Shown here in pieces: positions 43,346 to 52,635 of a stretch of DNA of 64,000 nt. The stretch comes from Staphylococcus sp. KG4-3 (GTDB taxonomy: Bacteria; Bacillota; Bacilli; Staphylococcales; Staphylococcaceae). Location: NCBI RefSeq assembly GCF_033597815.2, contig NZ_CP166245.1:744001-808000 (forward strand), given 5' to 3'. A model generated the notes under the pieces. The model was not told the DNA's origin and made no database searches. It saw only the letters and a program-made list of their open reading frames with translations. The stretch's first letter is position 1; the number at the start of each line of letters is the position of its first letter. The position numbers were made by a program, and so were the translations under genes.

Positions 43346-44259
43346 ATATAATGATCTCAAGATTCTGATCATACATGCTTCTCTGAGTATTGTTCGAACT
43401 GTAGTCTCTCACTCATACTATCCCCTAGACGTCAGCACGATATAAAATCGATAGAATTCGTTTATTAATATGGAAAAAATAAGGCCCTTTCTTATTAATA
43501 AAATTACCCTCACATAAATTTAAAACGAAGCACTATATATAGGTTATAAAATGAATTAAATTACCCTACCAATGGAAAGTTCAATTTTAATTTCTCTGAA
43601 TGACATCGCACGATTTATAAACGAAATTGTTGAAACAATTTTATAAAGTGAATTTAACTAATATTAACACCATCTAAATACTAGTTCATATCATCCTAAA
43701 ATTAGTTTAACAGTTTCATAATCAATGTCTTTAACAATCTCTCATTGATGACCAATCTATGTTTTTCGCTAGCACAAAAATAGAAGCTAATGTTAACATA
43801 TACATTTTTATGAAAAAAAGTATATGAAACTATGAAAATACGAAGTTACTTTATAATGAAAATTTTAAAGATAAAATCATGTCTTATATAAAAAAGGGAG
43901 TGACACTCTTTTAACTTAAGAGAAAATTGATTTAATGGGAATACACTCAGACAAAGAAATCAAAAATTTAACAAACTAAATGAATGAATCAAAATGAGCA
44001 GAAAAAGGGGATAAAGCGTAAAAGTAGAACTGAAATAAAGAAATATAGAAAGAAAGTTAGAGAATACTTGAAACGTGAATATAGATATCAAATATCCATC
44101 TTTTATGAGTTGCAAAATTTCATAAAAATAAACATCAATTTCTATAGTTTCAATAGAAATCGATGTTTATTTTTTAGTTAGAGATATTTATGTACAGGAC
44201 GCTTTTAATATAACTGTTGTTAATCATCGATTATATAAAAATTTGATATTTTTAGTTTA
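43346..44259. other. Gene-poor stretch
   Basis: About 900 bases. A 65-codon frame at 43984-44181 (basic, Lys/Arg rich) has no Shine-Dalgarno and ends inside a terminator stem, so I do not call it a gene. The stem-loop 44125-44144 with 44153-44173 (AAATAAACATC-ATTTCTAT and its complement, one mismatch) ends in T runs on both strands and probably terminates the thrE genes. Confidence 0.5.
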
Positions 44260-44718
44260 CTATAATTGATTTTGTTTTATTTTCAAATACTTTCTTATAT
44301 TCAAAGTTTTAGATAATTGATCAGAAATTATTAAACCTAGAGCAATAGAACCAGCAATAAGTATAGTTCTAATAAATGTATTGCTTGCATCAGTGAAATT
44401 TAGTGTTACAAGTTGCTGCATAGCTCTAAAAGCCAAGCTTCCTGGGACTAAAGGAATAATACCTGGAATCATAAAAACAACAACAGGAGATTTGAGTAAT
44501 CTACTCATTATATGGCTGATTAAACCTAAGGTTAAACTTCCTAGTAAACTGGTGTAGATACTATCCATTTGAAACCATGTGTTTAATGTGAAATTAACTA
44601 TATAACCTAGTGCACCAGCCAAGCCAGCTGCAAAAAATAGCTTTTTTGGGGCGTCATATATAAGTGCAAAAAAATAAGAAGCTGTAAAACTAAAAAATAA
44701 AGTGTAAATAAAAGTCAA
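44260..44718 (-). CDS. Threonine/serine exporter, small subunit (ThrE_2, DUF3815)
   Basis: 152 residues with four or five membrane segments and the motif PGIIPLVPGSLAFR (near residue 73-86), typical of the DUF3815 half of split ThrE transporters. The start is a TTG at 44718 behind AGGAGGG with 7-8 bases spacing. It follows the large-subunit gene by 12 bases. The two should form one transporter exporting threonine/serine or a related solute. Confidence 0.88.
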   Translation of the reverse strand: MTFIYTLFFSFTASYFFALIYDAPKKLFFAAGLAGALGYIVNFTLNTWFQMDSIYTSLLGSLTLGLISHIMSRLLKSPVVVFMIPGIIPLVPGSLAFRAMQQLVTLNFTDASNTFIRTILIAGSIALGLIISDQLSKTLNIRKYLKIKQNQL

Positions 44719-44730
44719 AATAACGCCCTC

Positions 44731-45483
44731 CTAAAAAATCAAATAAGCAATTGAAATCCCTGACCCAATAGCAAAAGCAATTACCAAAGCTTCTAAAAAT
44801 TTAGCTGTAAACATTAACATATGTCTGCTGAATAAATCCTGTATAGCAGTAGTAATTAAGACTCCAGGAACAATAGGCATAATAGAAGCAATCATTGCTG
44901 GACCAATTGTCTCATTAATATTAAATAGTTTTGCGCTTAATAAAATGATAAAACCTACTATAAAAGAAGCAACCAATTCGGGTATAAACATTGTTGGTGA
45001 TCTACTTTGCATCCACTCAACAATAAAAAATCCAACAGAGCCAGCAATAAATGTAGGAATAATATTATGCCAATCGCCACCATGTAAATATAAAAAGCTA
45101 AGTGAAATAAATCCAGCCGCAATAAGTTTTTTCCATAAAGCGATGGTTAAAGTCGTATGTTCAATATTGGTCAAAAGATTATAAGCTTGATGAATTGAAA
45201 TACTATTATTGGTTAGTTGACGTGAAATAGAGTTAACCCGAAAAATTTTAAGTAGGTTTGTTGCATTTTTATTGATTCGAACAATACGTGTATCGTGACT
45301 TTCACTAAGAGAAAAATTTATGAAGTTATTTATAACGTATCCTTGACTATTATTATAGCCCATACAGAGAGCCATTCGTTTCATTGTGTCTTCTACACGT
45401 GAAATTTCAGCACCTGAAGATAGTAATATTTTACTGGCAATTAAAATAACACTCATAGTTATTTTATCTTGAGAACTATTCAA
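44731..45483 (-). CDS. Threonine/serine exporter, large subunit (ThrE, DUF1212)
   Basis: 250 residues from a TTG at 45483, chosen because GGAGGT lies 8 bases before it and the family N-terminus (KITMSVILIASKILLSSGAEISRVEDT) follows directly; a longer reading to 45579 adds 32 residues with no match. An N-terminal soluble DUF1212 region with SGAEISRVEDTM is followed by about five membrane segments with PGVLITTAIQD. Both ThrE genes start with TTG. Confidence 0.88.
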   Translation of the reverse strand: MNSSQDKITMSVILIASKILLSSGAEISRVEDTMKRMALCMGYNNSQGYVINNFINFSLSESHDTRIVRINKNATNLLKIFRVNSISRQLTNNSISIHQAYNLLTNIEHTTLTIALWKKLIAAGFISLSFLYLHGGDWHNIIPTFIAGSVGFFIVEWMQSRSPTMFIPELVASFIVGFIILLSAKLFNINETIGPAMIASIMPIVPGVLITTAIQDLFSRHMLMFTAKFLEALVIAFAIGSGISIAYLIF

Positions 45484-45594
45484 TATTCTGTACCTCCAAA
45501 TCAATAATAATGATGTTATTTTAATACTAATTTTTTCCAATGAAAGTAAATAAAATATTGCTAAAAAATAATGCAGCAAAATTTTATTTTGAAA

Positions 45595-46455
45595 TTATTT
45601 ATGATATGTAACATTATTTCTAATCAATGTATCTTCTAATGTTCTTAGCTTATCTAACGAAGTTTCGGATGTACGTTTTCCTAATTCTAAGACTAAAGCG
45701 TCTATAAGGGCGATAATTGGGACGATTGAGAAATGATCTTTGCTAACGGACAACTTCAATGTTACTGAAGCATATTCGATAATTGGAGAAGAATCATAAT
45801 CTGTAATTAACAATACGTCATTCCCTTGAGTCTTTGTTTCTTTTACCGCATTAATGACTGAATATGTGTAGGGTTCAAATGCAAATACGATAAGAATATC
45901 TCTGGCAGCCATTTTAGTTATTTTATCAAGTGTTGCATCTGTATCACCACTTAGTTGATGGACATTTAAATAGAATTCATTTAATAAGTGTTCAAGGTAT
46001 AAAGCAGTTGATTTGTAAGGTCTAGTTCCTAGAATACTTACACTTGTAGCTTGTTCAATATATTGAACTGCTACATCAAAGTTAGTAATTAAATCAGTTT
46101 TCAATGATTGGTTTAATAAATCTACGCTTTTATCCCATACGTTAGTCAAAGTATTGGTCTTCAGGTTTTCACTATGGAGAAAAGCATTTTTTAAAGAGAA
46201 TTTAGTATTAATAGGTAGAGCTTCATTGTAAATATCTTTTCTAAAATCATTAAAGTTTTTATAATCCAAAGCATTAATGGTTCTCATCACTGTAGAAATA
46301 CCCACATCTGCTTTATTTGAGAGTTCCTTAATAGTTGTAAGGCCTAAATCTTCAAAATTTTTAAGTATATAATTACATAGCTTTTGTTGTTTTTTAGGTA
46401 AAGTACTTTTTCTATTTACAAGTTTTTCTTTTAAAGATAATGTTTTTCTTTTCAT
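45595..46455 (-). CDS. MurR/RpiR-family transcriptional regulator
   Basis: 286 residues. N-terminal HTH_6 domain (about 1-80, with KELSNKADVGISTVMRTINA) and a C-terminal SIS domain (about 120-270). RpiR proteins sense phosphorylated sugars or catabolic intermediates. The gene is divergent from the aldehyde dehydrogenase gene with 173 bases between, so it is the likely local regulator of the aldehyde dehydrogenase-lyase-oxidase cluster. Shine-Dalgarno GAGGG. Confidence 0.9.
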   Translation of the reverse strand: MKRKTLSLKEKLVNRKSTLPKKQQKLCNYILKNFEDLGLTTIKELSNKADVGISTVMRTINALDYKNFNDFRKDIYNEALPINTKFSLKNAFLHSENLKTNTLTNVWDKSVDLLNQSLKTDLITNFDVAVQYIEQATSVSILGTRPYKSTALYLEHLLNEFYLNVHQLSGDTDATLDKITKMAARDILIVFAFEPYTYSVINAVKETKTQGNDVLLITDYDSSPIIEYASVTLKLSVSKDHFSIVPIIALIDALVLELGKRTSETSLDKLRTLEDTLIRNNVTYHK

Positions 46456-46568
46456 TAAGAACCCTCACTTTCCTATTATAATTCTTATTTTAATTAATAA
46501 TAACAGAAGAATTACAGTAATCAAATAACAATATAAGAATAAAAAAATTCCTTTTTTAATTTAAAAGG

Positions 46569-46598
46569 TTTACATTTATTCATTTTTGGTGTTAAAAT
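46569..46598 (+). promoter_or_regulatory. Promoter of the aldehyde dehydrogenase operon
   Basis: TTTACA (46569-46574), 18 bases, TAAAAT (46593-46598), followed 30 bases later by the start codon. This is a good SigA-type promoter in the divergent region shared with the RpiR gene. Confidence 0.55.
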
Positions 46599-46628
46599 TC
46601 ATATCAATAAGATTAAGGAGGCAATTAA

Positions 46629-48119
46629 ATGTTGAATTTTGATATTAAAGATTTGAAACCAAAGGTACAAGATTTTTTAAGTAAAGAAATTCCATTATAT
46701 ATAAATGGAAATTACACTCAATCAGTAAATAACAATAGTTTTGAAGTAATCGATCCTTCAACAGAAGATATTGTTGCAAATGTAAGTGAAGCTGGTGAAA
46801 AAGATATAGATATTGCAGTTGAAGCTGCGAGGGAAGCTTTTGATAATGGTGCTTGGACAAAAATGGAAGCGCATACAAGGTCGAATATCATATATGAATT
46901 TGCTCGATTATTGAAAGAAAATAGGGAAGAACTTGCTGAGTTAGAAGCCATTGATAGTGGTAAACCTTATGAAGTAGCTTTAGCAGACGATATAGATGGT
47001 ACAATTCAACAATTTGAATATTATGCTGGTTTTGCGACAAAAATATCTGGAAAAACAACGCAAATATCAAATGATTTAGTTAGCTATACTTTACATGAAC
47101 CAGTAGGGGTTGTTGGTCAAATTATACCTTGGAATTTTCCATTGTTAATGGCTGCTTGGAAATTAGGTGCAGCGTTAGCAGTAGGTTGTACCATCGTAAT
47201 TAAACCAGCAACAGAAACTCCATTATCACTACTTTATGCGGCTGATTTATTTAAACAAGCTGGTTTTCCAGATGGCGTAGTTAATATAATACCAGGTCCA
47301 GGGCATACTGCTGGCGAATTTCTTGTTAATCATGAAAATGTAGATAAGGTAGCGTTTACTGGATCAACAGATGTTGGAAAAAACGTAATGAAAGGAGCAG
47401 CAGAGCAAATTAAAAATATTACATTAGAATTAGGTGGGAAATCTCCTGCCATACTGTTAAAAGATGCTGATTTAGATGAAGCTATTGATGGTGCTTTTGA
47501 TGGAACAATGTATAACCAAGGACAAAACTGCAGTGCTTGTACAAGAATTTATGTACACCGTGATATATATGATGAAGTTATTGAGGGATTAAAAACAAGA
47601 GCTGAAAATGTAAAAGTAGGCCCGAGCATGGAACATTCATCAGATATGGGGCCACTTATTTCTAAGAAACAGCAAGATAAAGTTATTGATTATATTAATA
47701 AAGGCAATGAAGAAGGAGCAAGATTAATTTTCGGTGGTAGTAAAGTAAATAAACAAGGTTATTATGTAGAACCTACTATTTTTGCAGATGTCGAAGATGA
47801 TATGACAATTGCAAGAGAAGAAATTTTTGGTCCTGTAATGGCAGTATTTGTATTTGATGAAATTGATGAAGTTATAGATAGAGCAAATGATAGTGAATAT
47901 GGGTTAGCTTCAAGTGTGTGGACACAGAATCTAAAAAATGGCCACTATATTTCTAAAAAACTTAAAGCAGGAACGGTTTGGATTAACACAGTTGGTCTTG
48001 AATTAGAGACAATGCCTTTTGGTGGCTATAAACAGTCTGGTATTGGTAGAGAAATGGGTGGTGAATATGGATTACAAAGTTATACAGAAGTCAAAAGTGT
48101 AATGATTAATATTGATTAA
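46629..48119 (+). CDS. NAD(P)-dependent aldehyde dehydrogenase
   Basis: 496 residues of the classic ALDH fold. WNF at 168-170, general base Glu267 (LELGGKS), nucleophile Cys301 (GQNCSAC) and the EEIFGPV segment are present. Shine-Dalgarno AAGGAGGC. First gene of an operon with a DapA-like lyase and an FAD amine oxidase. An aldehyde formed by the oxidase or by the lyase is the expected substrate, for example betaine-aldehyde-like or omega-amino aldehydes; this is inference. Confidence 0.93.
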   Translation: MLNFDIKDLKPKVQDFLSKEIPLYINGNYTQSVNNNSFEVIDPSTEDIVANVSEAGEKDIDIAVEAAREAFDNGAWTKMEAHTRSNIIYEFARLLKENREELAELEAIDSGKPYEVALADDIDGTIQQFEYYAGFATKISGKTTQISNDLVSYTLHEPVGVVGQIIPWNFPLLMAAWKLGAALAVGCTIVIKPATETPLSLLYAADLFKQAGFPDGVVNIIPGPGHTAGEFLVNHENVDKVAFTGSTDVGKNVMKGAAEQIKNITLELGGKSPAILLKDADLDEAIDGAFDGTMYNQGQNCSACTRIYVHRDIYDEVIEGLKTRAENVKVGPSMEHSSDMGPLISKKQQDKVIDYINKGNEEGARLIFGGSKVNKQGYYVEPTIFADVEDDMTIAREEIFGPVMAVFVFDEIDEVIDRANDSEYGLASSVWTQNLKNGHYISKKLKAGTVWINTVGLELETMPFGGYKQSGIGREMGGEYGLQSYTEVKSVMINID

Positions 48120-48145
48120 ATAAAAAATTAAATGGAGGATTCATT

Positions 48146-49030
48146 ATGTATAAACCATATGGAATGATTGCAGCGTTACCAACACCAATGTTAGAAAACG
48201 GAGATATTGATTATGATTCATTTGGTAATTTAATTGAACATGTAATTGCTGGGGGTCTTCAAGGCGTACTTGTCGGGGGGAGCACTGGCGAGTATTCATT
48301 AATGACTACAGAAGAACGAAAACAAATTATAGAATTTGTAACTTTAAAAGTGAATCGCAGAGTACAAGTTATGGCTGGAACAGGATGTCATCGTACATCA
48401 GACACAATTGAATTAACACAATTTTCAGAAAGCGTAGGTGTTGATTCGGCCTTAGTTATAAATCCATATTATATGGTTACAAGCGACGAAGGTATTGTAG
48501 AACATTATAAAAAAATAGCAGAAAATACGGATGTTGGGATTGTTATTTATCATTATCCAGAAGCTACCGGTGTTGAACTTGCGCCAGAGCTTATCCATGA
48601 AATTAGTAAAATTGATGGAGTGGTAGGCATTAAAAATACTGCAGATGGCGTGCACACTTCCAAAGTACTTGATTTAGTTAAAGATGACCCTGATTTTTCA
48701 TTATTAAATGGTTTTGAAAATTTATTTCTACCTTCATTAGCAATTGGTGCACAAGGTGCTATAGGTTTAGTAGATAATTTAGTTCCAGATAAAATTGCTC
48801 GTTTATACCAGCTTGTGCAAGATAATAACATTCAAGAAGCAATAGAATTAAATAAAAAATTGCTACCTTTATATAATTTATTAGAAGAAGAAACAGTGCC
48901 TGGTACAGTAAAAGCAGGATTAAAGTTATTAGGCATTTCTGGAACGACATGTCGTTTACCATTAAAACCAGCCACTCAAGCATTTGAAGAAAAAATGAAA
49001 GTAGTATTGGATGAAATAAATAATAGTTAA
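48146..49030 (+). CDS. Dihydrodipicolinate synthase-family lyase
   Basis: 294 residues, a Schiff-base class I aldolase of the DapA/NanA superfamily. Lys163 (GIKNTADG) is the imine lysine and Tyr135 (IYHYP) the catalytic tyrosine; GGSTGEYSL is the oxoacid-binding loop. The GKT-type lysine-pathway context is missing and the company is catabolic, so it is more likely a 2-oxoacid aldolase or dehydratase/deaminase than a lysine-synthesis enzyme. Shine-Dalgarno TGGAGGA, 26 bases after the aldehyde dehydrogenase gene. Confidence 0.88.
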   Translation: MYKPYGMIAALPTPMLENGDIDYDSFGNLIEHVIAGGLQGVLVGGSTGEYSLMTTEERKQIIEFVTLKVNRRVQVMAGTGCHRTSDTIELTQFSESVGVDSALVINPYYMVTSDEGIVEHYKKIAENTDVGIVIYHYPEATGVELAPELIHEISKIDGVVGIKNTADGVHTSKVLDLVKDDPDFSLLNGFENLFLPSLAIGAQGAIGLVDNLVPDKIARLYQLVQDNNIQEAIELNKKLLPLYNLLEEETVPGTVKAGLKLLGISGTTCRLPLKPATQAFEEKMKVVLDEINNS

Positions 49031-49046
49031 ATTAGAGGTGATCAAT

Positions 49047-50425
49047 ATGAAAGACGTAATTATTATCGGAGGCGGCCTAGCTGGTCTTTCAGCAGCTTGG
49101 CGCCTCAAAAACCACAACATATTATTACTAGAATCATCAAATCGTGTAGGCGGTCGTGTAATGTCAGAAAGACGAGGTAACTATTGGTTGAACTGGGGCG
49201 GTCACGTTTATGCTGGAGAAGGATCAGCCACAGATGAATTATTAAAATCTGTAGGTGTTAAATCTACACCTGTGCCTGGAACATTATCTGCTATGCATCT
49301 AAATGGAAAGCTATTATTGAGCGGAAGAGTAGAACTTTATCCATTCAGAGCACCGATGTCTTGGAAATCAAGACTTGCAATGTTAACTGCTGGCGCAAAA
49401 GTTAGGTTGGCAGTTATGAAGTATAGTAAAGTTGCGAAAAAACGTCCCTTAGAAGAACCTAGTGTCCAACAACAACGTATTTTAGATTTTATGAATAATA
49501 AAACTTTTTCTGAATTTACTGGTAAATTACCTACTGATGCGGATGCTATCTTTCGACCTACAGTAAGTCGCTCTACAGGTGACCCAGAACAAATATCAGC
49601 TGGCGCAGGTGTTGGCTACTTCGATATGATTTGGAGCAAAGAGGGTGGGCTCTCAAAAAATATAATAGGAGGACCTTCAACTTTAACCAACACAATAGCA
49701 TCTACATTAAAACATCAAATTGAACTTGAAACAGAAGTTCTAGAAGTAATTCATAACCAAGATTTTGTGACAGTTCGTTATATTAAAAATGGTAAGGAAA
49801 TTACTGAAACAGCTCGCTATGTAGTTCTAGCAACTCCTGCGCCTATAACTAGAAAAATAACTAAGAATCTTAGTAATCAACTTGATAACGCATTAAGTAA
49901 AATCAAATATGGGCCTCACGTGAGTGCTTCATTTTTAACAAATGAAAAAGGAAAACAAGTTTGGGATGATGTATATGCTTTTGCAACACCAAAAAAATCA
50001 TTTGATGTTTTGATTCATAATTCTAATGTGAATCATGCTTCAGAGAAAAAAGAGAACAAGGTAGTAGTTTTATGACTTTTTCTCCAGCAAACAGAGGGAA
50101 AATGTTAATAGATAAATCAGAAGAAGAAATTTTAGAAATTTATTTAAATGACTTAGAGGACATGTTCCCAGGATTTAGAAATTACGTTGTAGAAGGGCAT
50201 GTTAATAAATTTCCATATGGTTCAGCATATGTCTACCCAGGTCGTGCTAAGATTCAACCTATTTTAACTAAACCTGAAGGAAGATTATATTTAGCTGGAG
50301 ATTATTTAGGAACGCTCTACACTGAGACTGCAATTCAGACAGGGTTTACAGCAGCACAGAATATTAATAGTCTATTAGAATTCAATGAAGTTGATGAAGA
50401 TACTGAATTTCAATCTATTTTGTAA
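49047..50425 (+). pseudogene. Flavin amine oxidase, interrupted by a frameshift
   Basis: Two frames make one protein of about 459 residues, the normal length. The first (from ATG 49047, Shine-Dalgarno AGAGGTG) has the FAD motif GGGLAGLSAAW, ESSNRVGGR and WLNWGGHVY, and stops at 50073-50075. The second starts at the overlapping ATG 50072 and holds NKFPYGSAYVYPGR and the closing FAD motif LAGDYLGTLYTETAIQTG. The switch occurs at GTAGTTTTATGAC, near a T run. Unless slippage or the ATGA coupling yields two working halves, the oxidase is inactive. Third gene of the aldehyde dehydrogenase operon. Confidence 0.8.
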
Positions 50426-50434
50426 GCGCTTACT
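50421..50434 (+). promoter_or_regulatory. Catabolite-responsive element (cre)
   Basis: TGTAAGCGCTTACT fits the CcpA consensus TGWAARCGYTWNCW at every position. It overlaps the amine-oxidase stop codon and lies about 340 bases before the permease start. It could repress the permease gene or act as a roadblock at the operon end. The rest of 50435-50775 shows no gene. Confidence 0.7.
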
Positions 50435-50775
50435 ATACTTTGAAATAACTTTACAGATAAAGTAAGTTAGAAACACTAAATATAGCCAATTTTGATTTAT
50501 TTTATCCTATAAGAATTTTTGTGATTTATAAAGATAAAGAATCTAATTTAATTGATTTTAAAGTATTATTATAATCTAAGGTTAGTACTGATTAGTCCTT
50601 GCTATTTTCGATTATATTAATTTTATTTATAACTTGTGGGATAAAATATAGGCAAATTGGCCGATTTAAATACGAACATAAATCTTGTCATAACATAACA
50701 ATTTGAACCCAATTGCTATGTTATGTCCTACAAGAATATTTTACAAATAATCGTAAAAAGGGGATGACATGGGTA

Positions 50776-51849
50776 ATGAGCAAAGATAATAAAGCAGCCA
50801 TTAAGATGGCATTAGCTTATCTGAGTTTTATTGTAGGCGCCGGTTTTACAACGGGGCAAGAGTTGCTTCAATTCTTTGTTAACCATGGTAATTATGCTTA
50901 TATAGCTGTAATAGTTACAGGTTTTATTGTCACTTTTGCAACAAGACAAATTTCAAAAGTTGGTTACCATTTAAAAGCAAGTACGTATGAGATTGCATTA
51001 AATACTATTTTCGGAAAATTTATTGGCCGTATTATTGATTATCTCACAATATTTTTCTTGTTTGGATTAACAGTTGTTATGATAGCTGGTGGAGGTTCAG
51101 CCTTACACCAAGGTTTTGATTTTCCAATTTGGAGTGGGTCATTGGCAATTGTTATATTACTATTCATTGTTTTACAACTTAAATTTGACCGTATTATGAC
51201 TATTTTAGGATCGGTCACTCCATTTCTTGTGATTGCAGTATTAATTATCGCAGGGTACAACATTATTAATCCAACGATTCCATTTTCAGATGTGAGCAAC
51301 CATGTTAAGCCTTCTCAAACCTCAAGTCCGACATGGTGGTGGGATGCTATTGTATATGGTGGATTGATTATTGGTAATAGCTTTGGATTTTTAACTATTA
51401 TTGGTTGCGATTCTATTAGTCACAAAGCAGCTCGTAGGGGATCTTTTTATGGTGGTTTATCATTTAGCATTTTATTATTAATTATGACTAGTGGTTTATT
51501 AGCAAATATTCAAAAAGCAAATAGTGTTGATATACCAACTTTGTTACTGGCAAATGATATTCATCCATTTATCGGTATTTTTATGTCAGCTGTTATGATT
51601 GCTGTTATATTCAATAGTTGTGTTGGTATGTTATATCCATTTTTAAACAGATTTACTAAACCAAAAAGTAAACAGTACGTCGTACTACTTAGTGTCTCAT
51701 TAATCGTTTCATTTTTACTTAGTTTTATTGGGTTTGTTGATTTAGTGAACTTCGTTTTCAAAACATTTGGTTATGTTGGGTTATTAATTAGTGCAGCTTT
51801 ATTAATACGATGGGGTTATAATAAATTCTCAAAAACAAAATTGATGTAA
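50776..51849 (+). CDS. YkvI-family membrane transporter
   Basis: 357 residues with about ten membrane segments; SFIVGAGFTTGQELLQFF near the start is the unwound first helix motif of the LeuT/APC-like YkvI family. I chose ATG 50776 (MSKDNKAAIKM); an ATG at 50764 is possible, and the GGGG Shine-Dalgarno fits either. Neighbourhood suggests uptake of the amine or amino acid degraded by the operon upstream; this is inference. It is probably a separate transcript because of the 350-base gap. Confidence 0.85.
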   Translation: MSKDNKAAIKMALAYLSFIVGAGFTTGQELLQFFVNHGNYAYIAVIVTGFIVTFATRQISKVGYHLKASTYEIALNTIFGKFIGRIIDYLTIFFLFGLTVVMIAGGGSALHQGFDFPIWSGSLAIVILLFIVLQLKFDRIMTILGSVTPFLVIAVLIIAGYNIINPTIPFSDVSNHVKPSQTSSPTWWWDAIVYGGLIIGNSFGFLTIIGCDSISHKAARRGSFYGGLSFSILLLIMTSGLLANIQKANSVDIPTLLLANDIHPFIGIFMSAVMIAVIFNSCVGMLYPFLNRFTKPKSKQYVVLLSVSLIVSFLLSFIGFVDLVNFVFKTFGYVGLLISAALLIRWGYNKFSKTKLM

Positions 51850-51913
51850 CGAAAAGAGTTTATCAACTTTGTTTTTAATAAATTAAGATAGCAATTTTAA
51901 AATATGATTGTAG

Positions 51914-52321
51914 GTTATTAGAGTTAGAGAGTTTACAAGCACTATTTTAATTCTAGTCGATATCAATTGCCAAGTATCTAGATTAAGAGATAACCCTGCA
52001 CAAACATTTTCTCAAATAATTGTTAAATCTAACGGATTATTTATCTTTGATAAGGGATATCCTGAATTTATAGCAAATAGAAGCGACCTGTGACTGAATT
52101 AATTAGGTGAAAATGCATGCTTAGTTAACAAACTTACACAAATTGAAATTGATAAAAGAGATTTAATAGTAAATTTTTCGAGTTCTGACTCAATAAAATA
52201 TTTGAGAACGCTAACAGAACAACCGAAATTCATAGAATTTAAAGTTGTACTATTAACGATAATTCCTATAAATATAACGAGTGATATTGTAAATTTTATT
52301 GTAGAAAACACAAGTAAATAG
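51914..52321 (+). pseudogene. Decayed gene, unknown family
   Basis: Two frames read as one protein: ILILVDINCQVSRLRDNPAQ, TFSQIIVKSNGLFIFDKGYP, EFIANRSDL, stop at 52091-52093; then in another frame LGENACLVNKLTQIEIDKRD, LIVNFSSSDSIKYL and FIEFKVVLLTIIPINITSDI, stopping at 52319-52321. No start codon precedes the first part. The combined length is about 130 residues. I do not recognise it. Confidence 0.5.
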
Positions 52322-52390
52322 AAAAGATGATTTTGAAAAGTTACTATTGGATAATTTGTTTGGTAAACTTAACAAACATTTTCGAAGTTA

Positions 52391-52421
52391 AACTTCTTAA
52401 TATAAAGTTAAGAAGTTTTTA
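52391..52421 (+). terminator. Terminator downstream of the decayed gene
   Basis: AACTTCTTAA (52391-52400) pairs perfectly with TTAAGAAGTT (52408-52417), followed by TTT. Confidence 0.75.
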
Positions 52422-52635
52422 ATTATATATCGATAATTAGCGCTATCTTAAATGTTCAGAATAATTTTATTGAAATATTACGTTTTGGATTAATTGTTGA
52501 TATTATCAATACATTAATAAGTTGTATTTTTTTCATAATTAATCAAAGTTTATTCTATAATTATTGATATGTGAATAAATAAATATGAGTTTACTATATT
52601 TATAATAATAGATAATTTGTTAAGGAGAGAATTAT

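Noticed and set aside
43931..43981. Phenol-soluble-modulin-like short peptide (MGIHSDKEIKNLTN)
   Set aside because: Only 14 codons, not amphipathic-hydrophobic, and no ribosome-binding site.
43984..44181. Basic 65-codon frame
   Set aside because: No Shine-Dalgarno, Lys/Arg/Asn/Phe-rich composition expected of AT-rich noncoding DNA, and its end runs through a terminator stem.
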